A stretch of 64,000 nt of DNA, from assembly GCF_019710575.1 (NCBI RefSeq), contig NZ_JAHWFK010000050.1, positions 62,001 to 126,000 on the forward strand. Direction: 5' to 3'. Below, piece by piece: positions 33,290 to 41,878 of this stretch. The DNA comes from Paractinoplanes polyasparticus (lineage in GTDB: Bacteria; Actinomycetota; Actinomycetes; Mycobacteriales; Micromonosporaceae). How positions within the stretch are numbered: the stretch's first letter is position 1; the number at the start of each line of letters is the position of its first letter. A model generated the notes under the pieces. That model saw only the letters and a program-made list of their open reading frames with translations. It was not told where the DNA came from and did no database searches. Both the position numbers and the translations under genes were made by a program.

Positions 33290-36247
33290 CTACCGCTGAC
33301 CGGCGAAGTCGGGCGCCGGCAGCGACAGCCGGAACTGGGTGCCGCCGCCGGACGCCGGCCGGGCCGTCAGCGTGCCGCCGTGGGCGTCGACGATCGCCTT
33401 GGTGACGGCCAGGCCCAGGCCCGTGCCCTTGATGCCGGCCTTCTGCGCGTTGCTGGCCCGGAAGAAGCGGCTGAACAGGTGCGGGTACTGCTCGGCGGGG
33501 ATGCCGATGCCGGTGTCGCTGACCGTGATGACCACGGCGTCGCCGTCGTGCTCGGCCGTCACCGAGACCGTGCCGCCCTCGGGCGTGTACTTGACCGCGT
33601 TGGATACCAGGTTGTCCAGGGCCTGGCGCAGGCGCTGGGCGTCGGCCAGCACGCACAGCTCCGGCTTGATCGAGGCGTGGATCGTCAGGCTCTTGGCCAC
33701 CGCGCTGGGCTGCTGGCCGTCCACCACGTCACGCAGCACGCCGTCGGCGGCCAGCGGGCACGGGTCGATGCTGATGTGGCCGGCGTCCAGGCGGGCCAGG
33801 TCGAGCAGGTCGTCGACCAGCCCCTGCAGGTGCCGGGTGGTGCGTTCGACAACGGTGGCGTGCTTGCGCTCGGCGCCGTCCAGCGCCGGGCTCTCGAGCA
33901 GCACTTCGGTGTACGCCTTGATGACGCTCACCGGGTTGCGCAGCTCGTGGATGACCAGGGCCGACAGCTCGTCCTTCATCCGGTCGAGCTCACGCAGCCG
34001 CTCGACCTGCTCGCGCTCCCGGTCGAGCAGGCGCTCGCGCTGATCGGAGAGCTCGTGCCGCTCGGTCACGTCGGTCGAGAGACCGTCGAAGAGAACGCGG
34101 TCGCCCTCGAAGCGTGCGGCGGCCCGGGTCCAGATCCAGCGGGTCACGCCGTCCAGCCCGACGACACGGCACTCCATCTCGGCGTGCTCGCCGGCGAGCA
34201 GCTTCCGGTTGAACTCGGCCAGGATCCCGATGTCCTCCGGGTGGACCTGGTGGGCGAGGGTGGCCGGCTCCGTCACCGAGACCGGGCCGCCGAAGACCGC
34301 CACGCCGTTGGGGCTGGCGTAGATCAGCCGCGGCTCCTGGTCCGCGATCGCCTCGACCGTCCAGACGTAGTCGTTCACCTGCGCGACGATCCGGTCGAAG
34401 TTGCGGCGGGCGGCGGCCAGCGCGATCGACATGTCCTCGGCCCACCGGCGCTCGACGAAGCGGCCCAGGTGCGCCGCGGCCGCGTCCAGCATCTGCACGG
34501 TGTCGGAGTCGAACGGCAGGTTCTGGTCGGTGTAGAACGCGAGCACCCCGAGGGTGCGGCGGCCGGAGCGCACCGGCACCCCGACCGCGACCCGGATGCC
34601 GACCTCGTGCAGCGTGGCCCGCCCCTCGTCGACCATGTCGGTCGGCATCTCACCGGTGTCCCACCACACCTCGCGGTTGCGGGCCCAGACGAGTCCGGGC
34701 AGGCCCTCCCCGAGTACGAAGGTGAGCGGGGTGCCGCCCGTGAAGGCCGACAGGTCACGGTCACCGGTGGTGTGCGAGCTGTGCCGCACGATGCTCTTGC
34801 GGTCGTCGGTGACCTGCCAGTACTCGCCGCACGACCAGCCCAGCGAGCCGGTGATGGCAGCGACCGCCTCGATCCCGGCGTCCATGGCGTTGGTGGCGTC
34901 GGAGAGCACCTGCGCGACCGCGTGCCGGGCCCGGCGCAGCTCCTCGGCCCGGTGGACCTCGGTGATGTCGTGAAAGGCCACCACCGCGCCCAGCCGCCGG
35001 TTGTCGCCGGTCTCGATCGGCCGCCCGTTGGTGACGAACCGCCGCCACGAGCCGGGCGTCTTGACCACCATGTGGTGGCCCTCGACGATCTCGCCGGCGC
35101 GAGCCCGGGTCAGGGGCATGTCGGCGATGGGCGTACGGCCGTCGGGCTCGTGCACCTCGAAGGCCGAGAGCCACTCCGCGGCCGTCGTGCCGGGCGTGAC
35201 CGGTTGATCGGTCACGCCGCGCGCGGCCCGGTTGAGCAGGGTCATCCGGCCCTCGTTGTCGCAGGCGGCGATGCCGACGTCGACGCTGTCGAGCACCGCC
35301 TCGAGGAAGGCGTGCTCCTCGTCGAGCTTCTTGCGGTGCTGCTCCATCTCCGCGGTGGCGACGATGCGGCCGGTGATGTCGTGCAGGAACGCGTGGCAGA
35401 CCGGACCGCCGGGCTCGGCCACGACCCGCAGGGTCATCTCGGCCGGGAACTCGCGGCCGGTGCTGGTGAGCGCGGCGATGCGCAGGTGCTGGCCGGAGAG
35501 CTGGGAGTCGCCGGTGACCCGGACCCGCTTCATGCCGGCCAGGTGGTCGGCGCGGAACCGCTCCGGAATGATCAGTTCGGCGATGTTGCGGCCGACGGCC
35601 TCGTCGGCGCGGTAGCCGAACATCCGCTCGGCGGCCGCGTTCCAGTCGAGCACGTCGCCGCCGAGGTCGGTCGAGATGTACGCGTCGTGAGTAGTGCTCA
35701 GCACCGCGCTCAGCCGGGCTGACGAGATGGCCTGCTCGGCCCGGGCCATCCGCAGCGCGACCTCCGACTCGGCCGACTCGGCCAGGTCGTGCAGCAGGGC
35801 GATGTCGTCGAGGCTCCACTGCCGCGGCACCGAGTCGACGACGCAGAACGAACCCAGCACGTGGCCGTCGGGCGAGCGCAGCGGCATGCCGGCGTAGGCG
35901 ATGGCGTCGTAGTCGGCGATCGCCGGGCTGTCGTGCAGCCGGGCGTCGAGCCGGGCGTCCCCGACGATCAGGGGGCTCTGGTCGTCGACGACGTGCTTGC
36001 AGTACGAGTGCGACAGCGGGGCCTCGCGGGTCTCGGCGAGCTCACCGGAGAGGCCGTACGCGCTGGCGAAGCGCTGCCGGTCCTCGTCGATCAGCGACAC
36101 GAGCGCGGTGGGCGCGGCCAGCATGCGCGCGGCCAGCCTCGTCACACGGTCGAGCGCGTGGACGCTCTCGGCCTCCAGCAGACCGGTGGCCCGCAGCGCA
36201 CGCAGGCGGCCCGCCGCGTACCGCGACGTACCCGATGTAGTCAGCAC
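33290..36247 (-). CDS. Soluble multi-sensor histidine kinase (GAF-PAS-PAS-GAF-PAS)
   Basis: 985 residues from GTG 36247. An N-terminal GAF domain (RLAARMLAAPTALVSLIDEDRQRF, then PLSHSYCKHVV), two PAS domains, a second GAF, a third PAS, a HisKA dimerisation box (LVIHELRNPVSVIKAY) and an HATPase domain (NLVSNAVKYTPEGG, VSDTGIGIP, GTGLGLAVTKAI). No membrane helix. The N-terminal GAF with CKHVV is common in actinobacterial light- or redox-responsive kinases. No response regulator is adjacent, so the partner must be encoded elsewhere. Confidence 0.9.
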   Translation of the reverse strand: MLTTSGTSRYAAGRLRALRATGLLEAESVHALDRVTRLAARMLAAPTALVSLIDEDRQRFASAYGLSGELAETREAPLSHSYCKHVVDDQSPLIVGDARLDARLHDSPAIADYDAIAYAGMPLRSPDGHVLGSFCVVDSVPRQWSLDDIALLHDLAESAESEVALRMARAEQAISSARLSAVLSTTHDAYISTDLGGDVLDWNAAAERMFGYRADEAVGRNIAELIIPERFRADHLAGMKRVRVTGDSQLSGQHLRIAALTSTGREFPAEMTLRVVAEPGGPVCHAFLHDITGRIVATAEMEQHRKKLDEEHAFLEAVLDSVDVGIAACDNEGRMTLLNRAARGVTDQPVTPGTTAAEWLSAFEVHEPDGRTPIADMPLTRARAGEIVEGHHMVVKTPGSWRRFVTNGRPIETGDNRRLGAVVAFHDITEVHRAEELRRARHAVAQVLSDATNAMDAGIEAVAAITGSLGWSCGEYWQVTDDRKSIVRHSSHTTGDRDLSAFTGGTPLTFVLGEGLPGLVWARNREVWWDTGEMPTDMVDEGRATLHEVGIRVAVGVPVRSGRRTLGVLAFYTDQNLPFDSDTVQMLDAAAAHLGRFVERRWAEDMSIALAAARRNFDRIVAQVNDYVWTVEAIADQEPRLIYASPNGVAVFGGPVSVTEPATLAHQVHPEDIGILAEFNRKLLAGEHAEMECRVVGLDGVTRWIWTRAAARFEGDRVLFDGLSTDVTERHELSDQRERLLDREREQVERLRELDRMKDELSALVIHELRNPVSVIKAYTEVLLESPALDGAERKHATVVERTTRHLQGLVDDLLDLARLDAGHISIDPCPLAADGVLRDVVDGQQPSAVAKSLTIHASIKPELCVLADAQRLRQALDNLVSNAVKYTPEGGTVSVTAEHDGDAVVITVSDTGIGIPAEQYPHLFSRFFRASNAQKAGIKGTGLGLAVTKAIVDAHGGTLTARPASGGGTQFRLSLPAPDFAGQR

Positions 36248-36413
36248 GGAGCCTGGTATCGGTCCGGTCCGGCCCGACCTGAGGCAAGCCGCCGGACGAA
36301 GATGTGCGGCCGAAAGGATGAGCGCGGAAACGTGCCGGAAGAATTGTGGAAAGAATGGCGGGAATTCGTTCCACTTCCCATCGAAGCTTTCTCTGTGAAT
36401 CAGCTGTGAATAA

Positions 36414-36454
36414 AAGCGAGGGCCGCACCCGTCGCCGGGGTGCGGCCCTCGCTT
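36414..36454. terminator. Strong bidirectional terminator
   Basis: A perfect 17-bp stem (36414-36430 with 36438-36454) around a 7-nt loop, flanked by A-rich and T-rich sequence (taaaa / ttattc). It ends the secreted His-rich gene. Confidence 0.92.
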
Positions 36455-36471
36455 ATTCACCGGAAATCAGC

Positions 36472-36834
36472 TCACCGGTGGCCGTGACCCCACGGGCCGT
36501 GACCCTTCGGACCGCCGTGGCCGTGGCCGCGGACGTCCCACTGCGCCTCGAGGGCGACCCAGCCGCGCTTGAAGCCACGCTGCACCCGGTCGCAGTCGAA
36601 GTCGTCCCACTTGTTGCGGAACTCACCGATCTTGCCGGCCCGGTTGCAGGCCTGCATCGTGCGGTAGTAACCGACGACGCGGTCCTTGCTCTTGAACTTG
36701 TGATCCTGGACCTGAACGGCGGAGCCCTTCGCGGCCGGGGCGGCGGGGGCCGCCGAGGCCGGGCCGGCGCCCATCGCGAGGCCGGCGGCAACCGCCAGGC
36801 CGGTCATGGCGAACACGCGCGAGACCTTGTTCAT
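36472..36834 (-). CDS. Secreted His/Gly-rich small protein
   Basis: 120 residues from ATG 36834. A signal peptide is clear (VSRVFAMTGLAVAAGLAMGAG, cut near ASAAPA). The mature part has two Cys (QACNRAG, FDCDRV) and a C-terminal tail rich in His and Gly (GHGHGGPKGHGPWGHGHR). The tail suggests binding of a divalent metal such as Cu, Ni or Zn outside the cell. A strong terminator follows. The family is otherwise unknown to me. Confidence 0.82.
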   Translation of the reverse strand: MNKVSRVFAMTGLAVAAGLAMGAGPASAAPAAPAAKGSAVQVQDHKFKSKDRVVGYYRTMQACNRAGKIGEFRNKWDDFDCDRVQRGFKRGWVALEAQWDVRGHGHGGPKGHGPWGHGHR

Positions 36835-36947
36835 GACAACGCCTTTCTCTCTACACACCAAGCTTTCGCTTGATGCAGGAGATATTAGGGACGCCGCCGC
36901 AATTATCGGCCCGGGAAACGCAACCACCAAAGAGTGAATACGGATGA

Positions 36948-37763
36948 TCAAGAAAAGGTGTCGAGTTCGAATTTTTGCAACAGGCCGGGCGCGAAAATAC
37001 CGGCCAGGGCGATCAGCGAGATGGTGACGAACGCCGTACGCAGGACGACGGTCTCGACCTTGCCGCCGACCCGGATGGCCATGCTGTTGGGCACGCCGAC
37101 CATCCGCCACAGGCGGCGACCGGTCGGCACCGGCCAGAGAATGGGCACCCCGGCCGACGTGATCATGTCGCCGAACAGGTGCACCACGCAGCCCACGGCC
37201 ACCGCGAACCCCAGCATCGGATAACCCCGGTCGCCGGGCAGATTCGCCGCGGTGAACCAGGCGATCACCGCCGAGCAGAGGGTCACGATGACCCAGCCGG
37301 CCCGCTCGGCCCACTTGTCGAACAGGCCGCGCAGCGCCAGACCGGCCATGACGAAGACGATGCCGACCACCGCCCACTTGCCGTAGTGGCCGCTCAACCA
37401 CGTCGTGCCCCAGCCCACGAGCGCGGCGAAGGGCAGGGTGTGGGTGAACGTGCGGTGGCCGTTGGTCCGTCGCGGGTCCTTGCTGAGCCTGGTCGCCGTG
37501 TAGACGCCCAGCGACACCTTCTCGATCACCTCGGCCGCGAACAGCGAGAACACCCCGAACGTACGGGCCACCGTCGCGCCACCCTGGTTACGGGTGACCT
37601 TGCCCGACAGGTCCAGGTCGGGGAGCAGCGCGCCGCCCGCGCACACCAGGGCGCCGACGCCCACGGCGAGCGGCGACTGCTCGTACCCGGCGAAGTGGTC
37701 CAGGGCCCAGGTGCCGGCCAGCCAGGCGGTTGCCCCGGAAAGAGCATGCGATGGACCCATCAT
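36948..37763 (-). CDS. Membrane-bound metal-dependent hydrolase (YdjM/DUF457-like)
   Basis: 271 residues. The N-terminal PSHALSGATAWLAG and LPDLDLSGK, then RTFTHTLPFAALVG and HLFGDMITSAGVPILWP, give the His/Asp pattern of the DUF457/YdjM family of integral-membrane metal-dependent hydrolases. About six membrane helices. Homologues relate to DNA-damage-inducible membrane proteins, but the substrate is unknown. The gene lies on the same strand as the His-rich protein, 113 bases upstream of it. Confidence 0.87.
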   Translation of the reverse strand: MMGPSHALSGATAWLAGTWALDHFAGYEQSPLAVGVGALVCAGGALLPDLDLSGKVTRNQGGATVARTFGVFSLFAAEVIEKVSLGVYTATRLSKDPRRTNGHRTFTHTLPFAALVGWGTTWLSGHYGKWAVVGIVFVMAGLALRGLFDKWAERAGWVIVTLCSAVIAWFTAANLPGDRGYPMLGFAVAVGCVVHLFGDMITSAGVPILWPVPTGRRLWRMVGVPNSMAIRVGGKVETVVLRTAFVTISLIALAGIFAPGLLQKFELDTFS

Positions 37764-37823
37764 GTCTGTGTTGCCCCTCCCCGAACTTCTGTTCGAGGAG
37801 GGTTTCAGCTCACGGCAGGTTGA

Positions 37824-38318
37824 TCAACAACCTCGATGTCCACTGTGGAACCGGTCCGGGCCGCCGTAGCCCGGCTGGTTCCACGGGGCCACGCCGTGAC
37901 CGAGGCTGTACTCCAGCTGCCAGCGGCGGTACCGGGCGTGCTTGAAGAAGCCGATGACCAGGAACGTGAGCGGGATGGCGGGCCAGAAGAACTGAGCGCC
38001 CGAGATGATCCACAGGCCGGTCAGGATCATGGCGATCGAGACGATGATCCAGCCGTGCCGGCGGAGGCTCCGGCGTGTCGCGATCCGGGCCTCCGGGGTG
38101 TTGGCCAGGGCGGTCCAGCCACCGTTGGGCAGGTCGGCGGTGAGCGGGCCGAGCTCGTCGCGGAACTTCGCGGCGTACGCCCGGGCCAGGCGCTCCTCGC
38201 CCTCGGTGAGGTCGAGCCGGCCCTCGGTCATCGCCGCCCGCAGGATCTCGGCGACCTGCTCCCGCTCCTTGTCCGACGTGCGGACGCGTTTGGTGCCGGT
38301 GCTCTCGTTGGGTTGCAT
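37824..38318 (-). CDS. DUF1707 protein with two membrane helices
   Basis: 164 residues from ATG 38318, fixed by gaggagg a few bases upstream. The N-terminal DUF1707 domain is evident (RTSDKEREQVAEILRAAMTEGRLDLTEGEERL in outline). Two hydrophobic helices follow (WIIVSIAMILTGLWII, FFWPAIPLTFLVIGF). Such proteins are common in actinobacterial membranes and some sit next to two-component genes, as here. Function unknown. Confidence 0.85.
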   Translation of the reverse strand: MQPNESTGTKRVRTSDKEREQVAEILRAAMTEGRLDLTEGEERLARAYAAKFRDELGPLTADLPNGGWTALANTPEARIATRRSLRRHGWIIVSIAMILTGLWIISGAQFFWPAIPLTFLVIGFFKHARYRRWQLEYSLGHGVAPWNQPGYGGPDRFHSGHRGC

Positions 38319-38730
38319 GGGGTCCTCCTCGGTCGGCGTCGTGTTCCCAGAGTCGGCCTTTTCGGGGCGCGGGGCGTCGGCCCGGCGGAGCATCTTCCGG
38401 GCGGCCTCCGGGAGGGAACCGGCCCCGGGGCGTACGACCTGGGGCGCACGACCCCGACCCGGCGTACGACCCCGGGAGTAGCCGAAACCAAACCCTGCTC
38501 CGATGCCCCCGGACCCGCCGGTGCCGTAACTTCGGCAGTGCACATCGCTTGGCTCCGTTCCCTGCGGGGCGACGCGCTTCGCTTCATCCGGGGCGACGCG
38601 CTTCGCTTCATGCGGAGCGACGCGCTTCGCTTCATGCGGAGCGACGCGCCTCGCTTCATGCGGAGCGACGCGCTCGTGCGGGGCGCGATGCGTTCGGGCG
38701 GGACGATGCGACTACGGAAGGAGCGGAGGC
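38319..38730. other. 412-bp divergent intergenic region
   Basis: It holds the promoters of the DUF1707 gene and the NarL-type kinase and a 24-bp tandem repeat array (38569-38682). The DUF1707-proximal half has short reiterations of gtacgacc with ccccgg. Small frames exist only because the repeat period is a multiple of three. No convincing further gene is visible. Confidence 0.7.
38569..38682. repeat. 24-bp tandem repeat, four full copies and one partial
   Basis: Copies start at 38569, 38593, 38617, 38641 and 38665. The unit is gcgacgcgcttcgcttcatg plus cgga. It lies 49 bases before the kinase start codon. Confidence 0.92.
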
Positions 38731-40245
38731 GTGGGCAGGAGCATGAGGCACATGCACGGGCCGCCGATGCCGCCGTGGGCGCGCGAATACCGCACCGGGC
38801 GGTTCCACGGGTCGCCACCGATCCCCGGACAGTTCCGGGGGCCCGGCGCCGGCGCGGCCATCGGGGCCGGGCTGTTCCAGGCCCTGGGGGCCAAGCAGCA
38901 GGCCGGCGAGGGGCACATCCTCGTCGCCATGCGCCCGGCGCTCTACATCCTGCTCCTGGTCGGGCCGTTCGCCCTGCTCCTCCGGCGGCGCTACCCGGTC
39001 GCGGCGTTCGTGATCGCGACCGCGGCGTCGCTCGGCTTCGCCACGGTCGCCGAGCCGCACTGGTTCTGGACGGTCGCGCCCATCGTGGCGCTGTTCCAGC
39101 TCGGCTGCTGCGGGCGGCGCACCACCGCGTTCATCAGCGCCGGGGTCGCCTATGCCATCTACCTGCTGGTCTTCTGGGTCTTCGCCGGCCCCCTGTCTCT
39201 GCCCGGGGCGGTGCGGCCGGGGCTGCGCGAGGCGCTGCTGCTCGGTATCGCGCTGGTCGCGGCGATCTTCCTGGGCGGCATCGCCAAGATCAAGGGTGAG
39301 CAGATGGCGCAGATGGTCAAGGTGCGGGCCGAACGCGAACGGGCCGAGGAGGAACAACAGCGCCGCCAGGCCTCGGAAGAGCGGCTGCGCATCGCCCGCG
39401 AGCTGCACGACGTGATCGGCCACCACCTTTCGCTGATCAACGTGCAGGCCGGCGTCGGCCTGCACCTCATGGACAACCGCCCCGAGCAGGCCCGTGAGGC
39501 GCTGTCGGCGATCAAGACGGCCAGCTCGGAGGCGCTGCGCGAGGTGCGCTCGGTGCTGGGCGCCCTGCGCACCGAGGACGAAGCAGCCCCCCGCCAGCCC
39601 GCCCTGGGCCTGAGCCGCCTGCACGACCTGACCGCCGACGCCGGCCTTCCGGTCGAGACCAAGGTGACCGGCGAGGTGCGCCCGCTGCCGCCCGAGGTCG
39701 ACCGGGCCGCCTACCGCATCGTCCAAGAGGCCCTGACCAACATCCGCCGCCACGCCGGCCCAGGCGCCACCGCGATGGTTTCGGTCGACTACCTGCCTAC
39801 CGCCTTACACCTGGCCATCCGCAACGACACGGCCAACGCCCCGGCGCCGGCCGAGGGCGGCCCGCCCGGCACCGGAATCGCCGGCATGCGGGCGCGCGCG
39901 CAGAGCCTCGGCGGAACCCTGGAGGCGGGCCCGGTGCCCGATGGCTTCCTCGTGTCGGTGCTGCTTCCCGCGGTCGGCGACGGCGACGCGTCCCCGCTCG
40001 GCGACGCGGCCCGGCCCGGCGACGCGACCCGGCCCAACGACGCGACCCGGCCCAACGACGCGTCCCCGCTCGGCGACGCGGCCCGGCCCGGCGACGCGAC
40101 CCGGCCCAACGACGTGACCCGGCCCGACGATGCGACCCGGCCCGGCGACGTGGCCCCGCCCGACGATGCGACCCGGCCCGGCGACGTGGCCCCGCCCGGC
40201 GACGTGGTGTCCGGGCGGATGGCGAGCGAAGGAGCGGTGGAGTGA
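38731..40245 (+). CDS. NarL-family sensor histidine kinase with hexapeptide-repeat tail
   Basis: 504 residues from GTG 38731 (aggagcggaggc upstream). A Met/Pro/Gly-rich N-terminus leads to four membrane helices (residues about 65-190), a coiled coil and HisKA_3 box with the acceptor His in RELHDVIGHHLSLINVQ. The ATPase domain has VQEALTNIRRHA and GTGIAGMRAR. From residue 418 to 495 there are thirteen hexapeptide repeats of type GDATRP/NDATRP/GDVAPP. They form a hydrophilic tail immediately before the stop. The next gene, its response regulator, overlaps by four bases. Confidence 0.92.
   Translation: MGRSMRHMHGPPMPPWAREYRTGRFHGSPPIPGQFRGPGAGAAIGAGLFQALGAKQQAGEGHILVAMRPALYILLLVGPFALLLRRRYPVAAFVIATAASLGFATVAEPHWFWTVAPIVALFQLGCCGRRTTAFISAGVAYAIYLLVFWVFAGPLSLPGAVRPGLREALLLGIALVAAIFLGGIAKIKGEQMAQMVKVRAERERAEEEQQRRQASEERLRIARELHDVIGHHLSLINVQAGVGLHLMDNRPEQAREALSAIKTASSEALREVRSVLGALRTEDEAAPRQPALGLSRLHDLTADAGLPVETKVTGEVRPLPPEVDRAAYRIVQEALTNIRRHAGPGATAMVSVDYLPTALHLAIRNDTANAPAPAEGGPPGTGIAGMRARAQSLGGTLEAGPVPDGFLVSVLLPAVGDGDASPLGDAARPGDATRPNDATRPNDASPLGDAARPGDATRPNDVTRPDDATRPGDVAPPDDATRPGDVAPPGDVVSGRMASEGAVE
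39982..40215 (+). repeat. 18-bp in-frame repeat encoding a kinase tail (13 copies)
   Basis: Thirteen units of 18 bp (ggcgacgcgacccggccc type) run from 39982 to 40215, all in frame. The coding unit is Gly/Asn/Asp-Asp-Ala/Val-x-Arg/Pro-Pro/Leu. A block of four units (72 bp) appears twice, suggesting unequal crossing-over. Confidence 0.93.
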
Positions 40246-40916
40246 TCTCGGTGGTGCTGGCGGACGACCAACTTCTCGTGCGGGCCGGTTTCCGGGCCCT
40301 GCTCAATGCGGAACCCGACATCGAGGTGGTGGGCGAGGCGGCCGACGGGCTTCAGGCGGTCGCCCAGGCGCAGCAGACCAAGCCCGATGTCGTGCTGATG
40401 GACATCCGCATGCCCGGCGTCGACGGTCTGGAAGCGACCCGTCGCATCGCCGCCGACCCGTCGCTGTCCGGCACCCGGGTGGTCATCCTGACGACCTTCG
40501 AGCTCGACGAGTACGTCTTCGAGGCGCTGCGCCTGGGCGCGTCCGGCTTCCTGGTCAAGGACACCGAGCCCGTCGAGCTGATCCGCGGCGTGCGCGCCGT
40601 CGCGGCGGGTGACGGGCTGCTGTCTCCCGGCGTCACGCGCCGGGTGATCGGCGAGTTCGCCGGTGGCGCTCACGGCCGCTCGCCGGCCGCTCCACCGGCC
40701 ACTCTCGACCAGCTGACCGACCGCGAGCGCGAGGTGCTGGTGCTGGTGGCCGAGGGGCTCTCGAACGACGAGATCGCGGCCCGCCTGGTGATCAGCCCGG
40801 CCACCGCGAAGACCCACGTCAGCCGCACGATGATCAAGCTGGGCGCCCGCGACCGGGCCCAGCTGGTCGTCTTCGCGTACGAGGCCGGTCTGATCCGCCC
40901 CGGCTGGCTGGCCTGA
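40242..40916 (+). CDS. NarL/FixJ-type response regulator
   Basis: 224 residues from GTG 40242, overlapping the kinase stop by four bases. The receiver has LADDQLLVRAGF, phosphoacceptor Asp in LMDIRMPGVDG and Lys in FLVKDTEP. The LuxR-type helix-turn-helix is LTDREREVLVLVAEGLSNDEIAARLVISPATAKTHVSRTM in outline. Partner of the preceding kinase. Confidence 0.93.
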   Translation: MISVVLADDQLLVRAGFRALLNAEPDIEVVGEAADGLQAVAQAQQTKPDVVLMDIRMPGVDGLEATRRIAADPSLSGTRVVILTTFELDEYVFEALRLGASGFLVKDTEPVELIRGVRAVAAGDGLLSPGVTRRVIGEFAGGAHGRSPAAPPATLDQLTDREREVLVLVAEGLSNDEIAARLVISPATAKTHVSRTMIKLGARDRAQLVVFAYEAGLIRPGWLA

Positions 40917-40944
40917 TCGCCGCCGCGCCGGGTATGCGGCCGGC

Positions 40945-41784
40945 ATGCCCGCCAAAGAACCCTCGGACATCGCCCACGCCGCCGTCGCCACCGGTGTCAA
41001 GAAGGCCGAGCTGCGCTGGGACAAGGTGCTGGTGGGGTCGTTCCTCGCCGGCGCGTACATCGCCTTCGGCGGCCTCGTCGCCATCGCCGTGTCCTCCGGT
41101 CTCGACCCGCGCACGTGGGGCAGCCTGCCCACCCTGTTCACCGGGACCGCGTTCACCCTGGGCCTGGTGCTCGTGCTGGTCGCCGGCTCCCACCTGCTGA
41201 CCGGCAACATGCTTCTGGTGCCGATCAGCGCCATGCAGCGCCGGATCTCCAAGGGCGACATGGCCCGCAACCTGACGCTGGTGCTGATCGGCAATGTGCT
41301 CGGCGCCCTGTTCGTCGCCTACTTCCTCGCCGTTCAGACCGGGGTGATCGGCAGCATCGGCAGCGACGCGGGCACCTCGGGCGCGATGACCTACGACCGG
41401 CTGGCGTCGATCGCCGAGGCCAAGGCCGTGCACGAGAACAACTGGCAGGTGTTCCTGCGCGCGGTCGGCTGCAACTGGCTGGTCTGCCTGGCCGTCTGGA
41501 TGTCGCTGGCCGCCGACACGCTCTCCGGCAAGGTCCTGGTCATCTTCTTCCCGATCATGGCGTTCGTCGCGATGGGCTTCGACCACGTCGTGGCCAACAT
41601 GTTCTTCCTGCCGGCCGCGATCTTCGCCGGCGTCCCCGGCCTGGGCTGGGACGACACCTTGCGCAACTGGGCCTTCGCCTTCCTGGGCAACCTGGTCGGC
41701 GCGGTCGTCTTCGTGGCCACGTCGTACTGGTATCTCTACCTGCGCGACGAGCCCTCGGCCGAGAAGCCCCGCGAGCTGGCCTGA
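40945..41784 (+). CDS. Formate/nitrite transporter family channel
   Basis: 279 residues with six membrane helices. GSHLLTGNMLLVPI and FDHVVANMFFLPAAI are FNT signatures. These pentameric channels pass formate, nitrite, bicarbonate-sized anions or hydrosulfide. No nitrite or formate metabolic genes are adjacent. It starts 28 bases after the response regulator stop, so it could be part of that operon. Confidence 0.9.
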   Translation: MPAKEPSDIAHAAVATGVKKAELRWDKVLVGSFLAGAYIAFGGLVAIAVSSGLDPRTWGSLPTLFTGTAFTLGLVLVLVAGSHLLTGNMLLVPISAMQRRISKGDMARNLTLVLIGNVLGALFVAYFLAVQTGVIGSIGSDAGTSGAMTYDRLASIAEAKAVHENNWQVFLRAVGCNWLVCLAVWMSLAADTLSGKVLVIFFPIMAFVAMGFDHVVANMFFLPAAIFAGVPGLGWDDTLRNWAFAFLGNLVGAVVFVATSYWYLYLRDEPSAEKPRELA

Positions 41785-41810
41785 TGCCCGTTTTCGACGA
41801 TTCCTGCCTC

Positions 41811-41848
41811 TTTACGCGTTGACAACGCTGTAAAACGAGTCGGATTCT
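41811..41848 (+). promoter_or_regulatory. GH43 promoter with overlapping LacI-like operator
   Basis: TTGACA (41819-41824) and gattct (41843-41848) are separated by 18 bases, a plausible vegetative promoter. TTGACA lies inside a near-perfect inverted repeat, tttacgcgtt (41811-41820) / aacgc-tgtaaa (41824-41834), with one extra base in the right arm. Repressor binding here would block the promoter. Confidence 0.55.
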
Positions 41849-41878
41849 CGGGAGATCCCCCATCCCCCGGGAGTCCCC

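Noticed and set aside
38319..38543. An N-terminal extension of the DUF1707 protein (Gly-rich)
   Set aside because: The ribosome site directly upstream of ATG 38318 is nearly ideal and the extension shows no conserved pattern.
38569..38682. CRISPR array or small coding repeat
   Set aside because: 24-bp head-to-tail units with no spacers; open frames follow from the period being a multiple of three.
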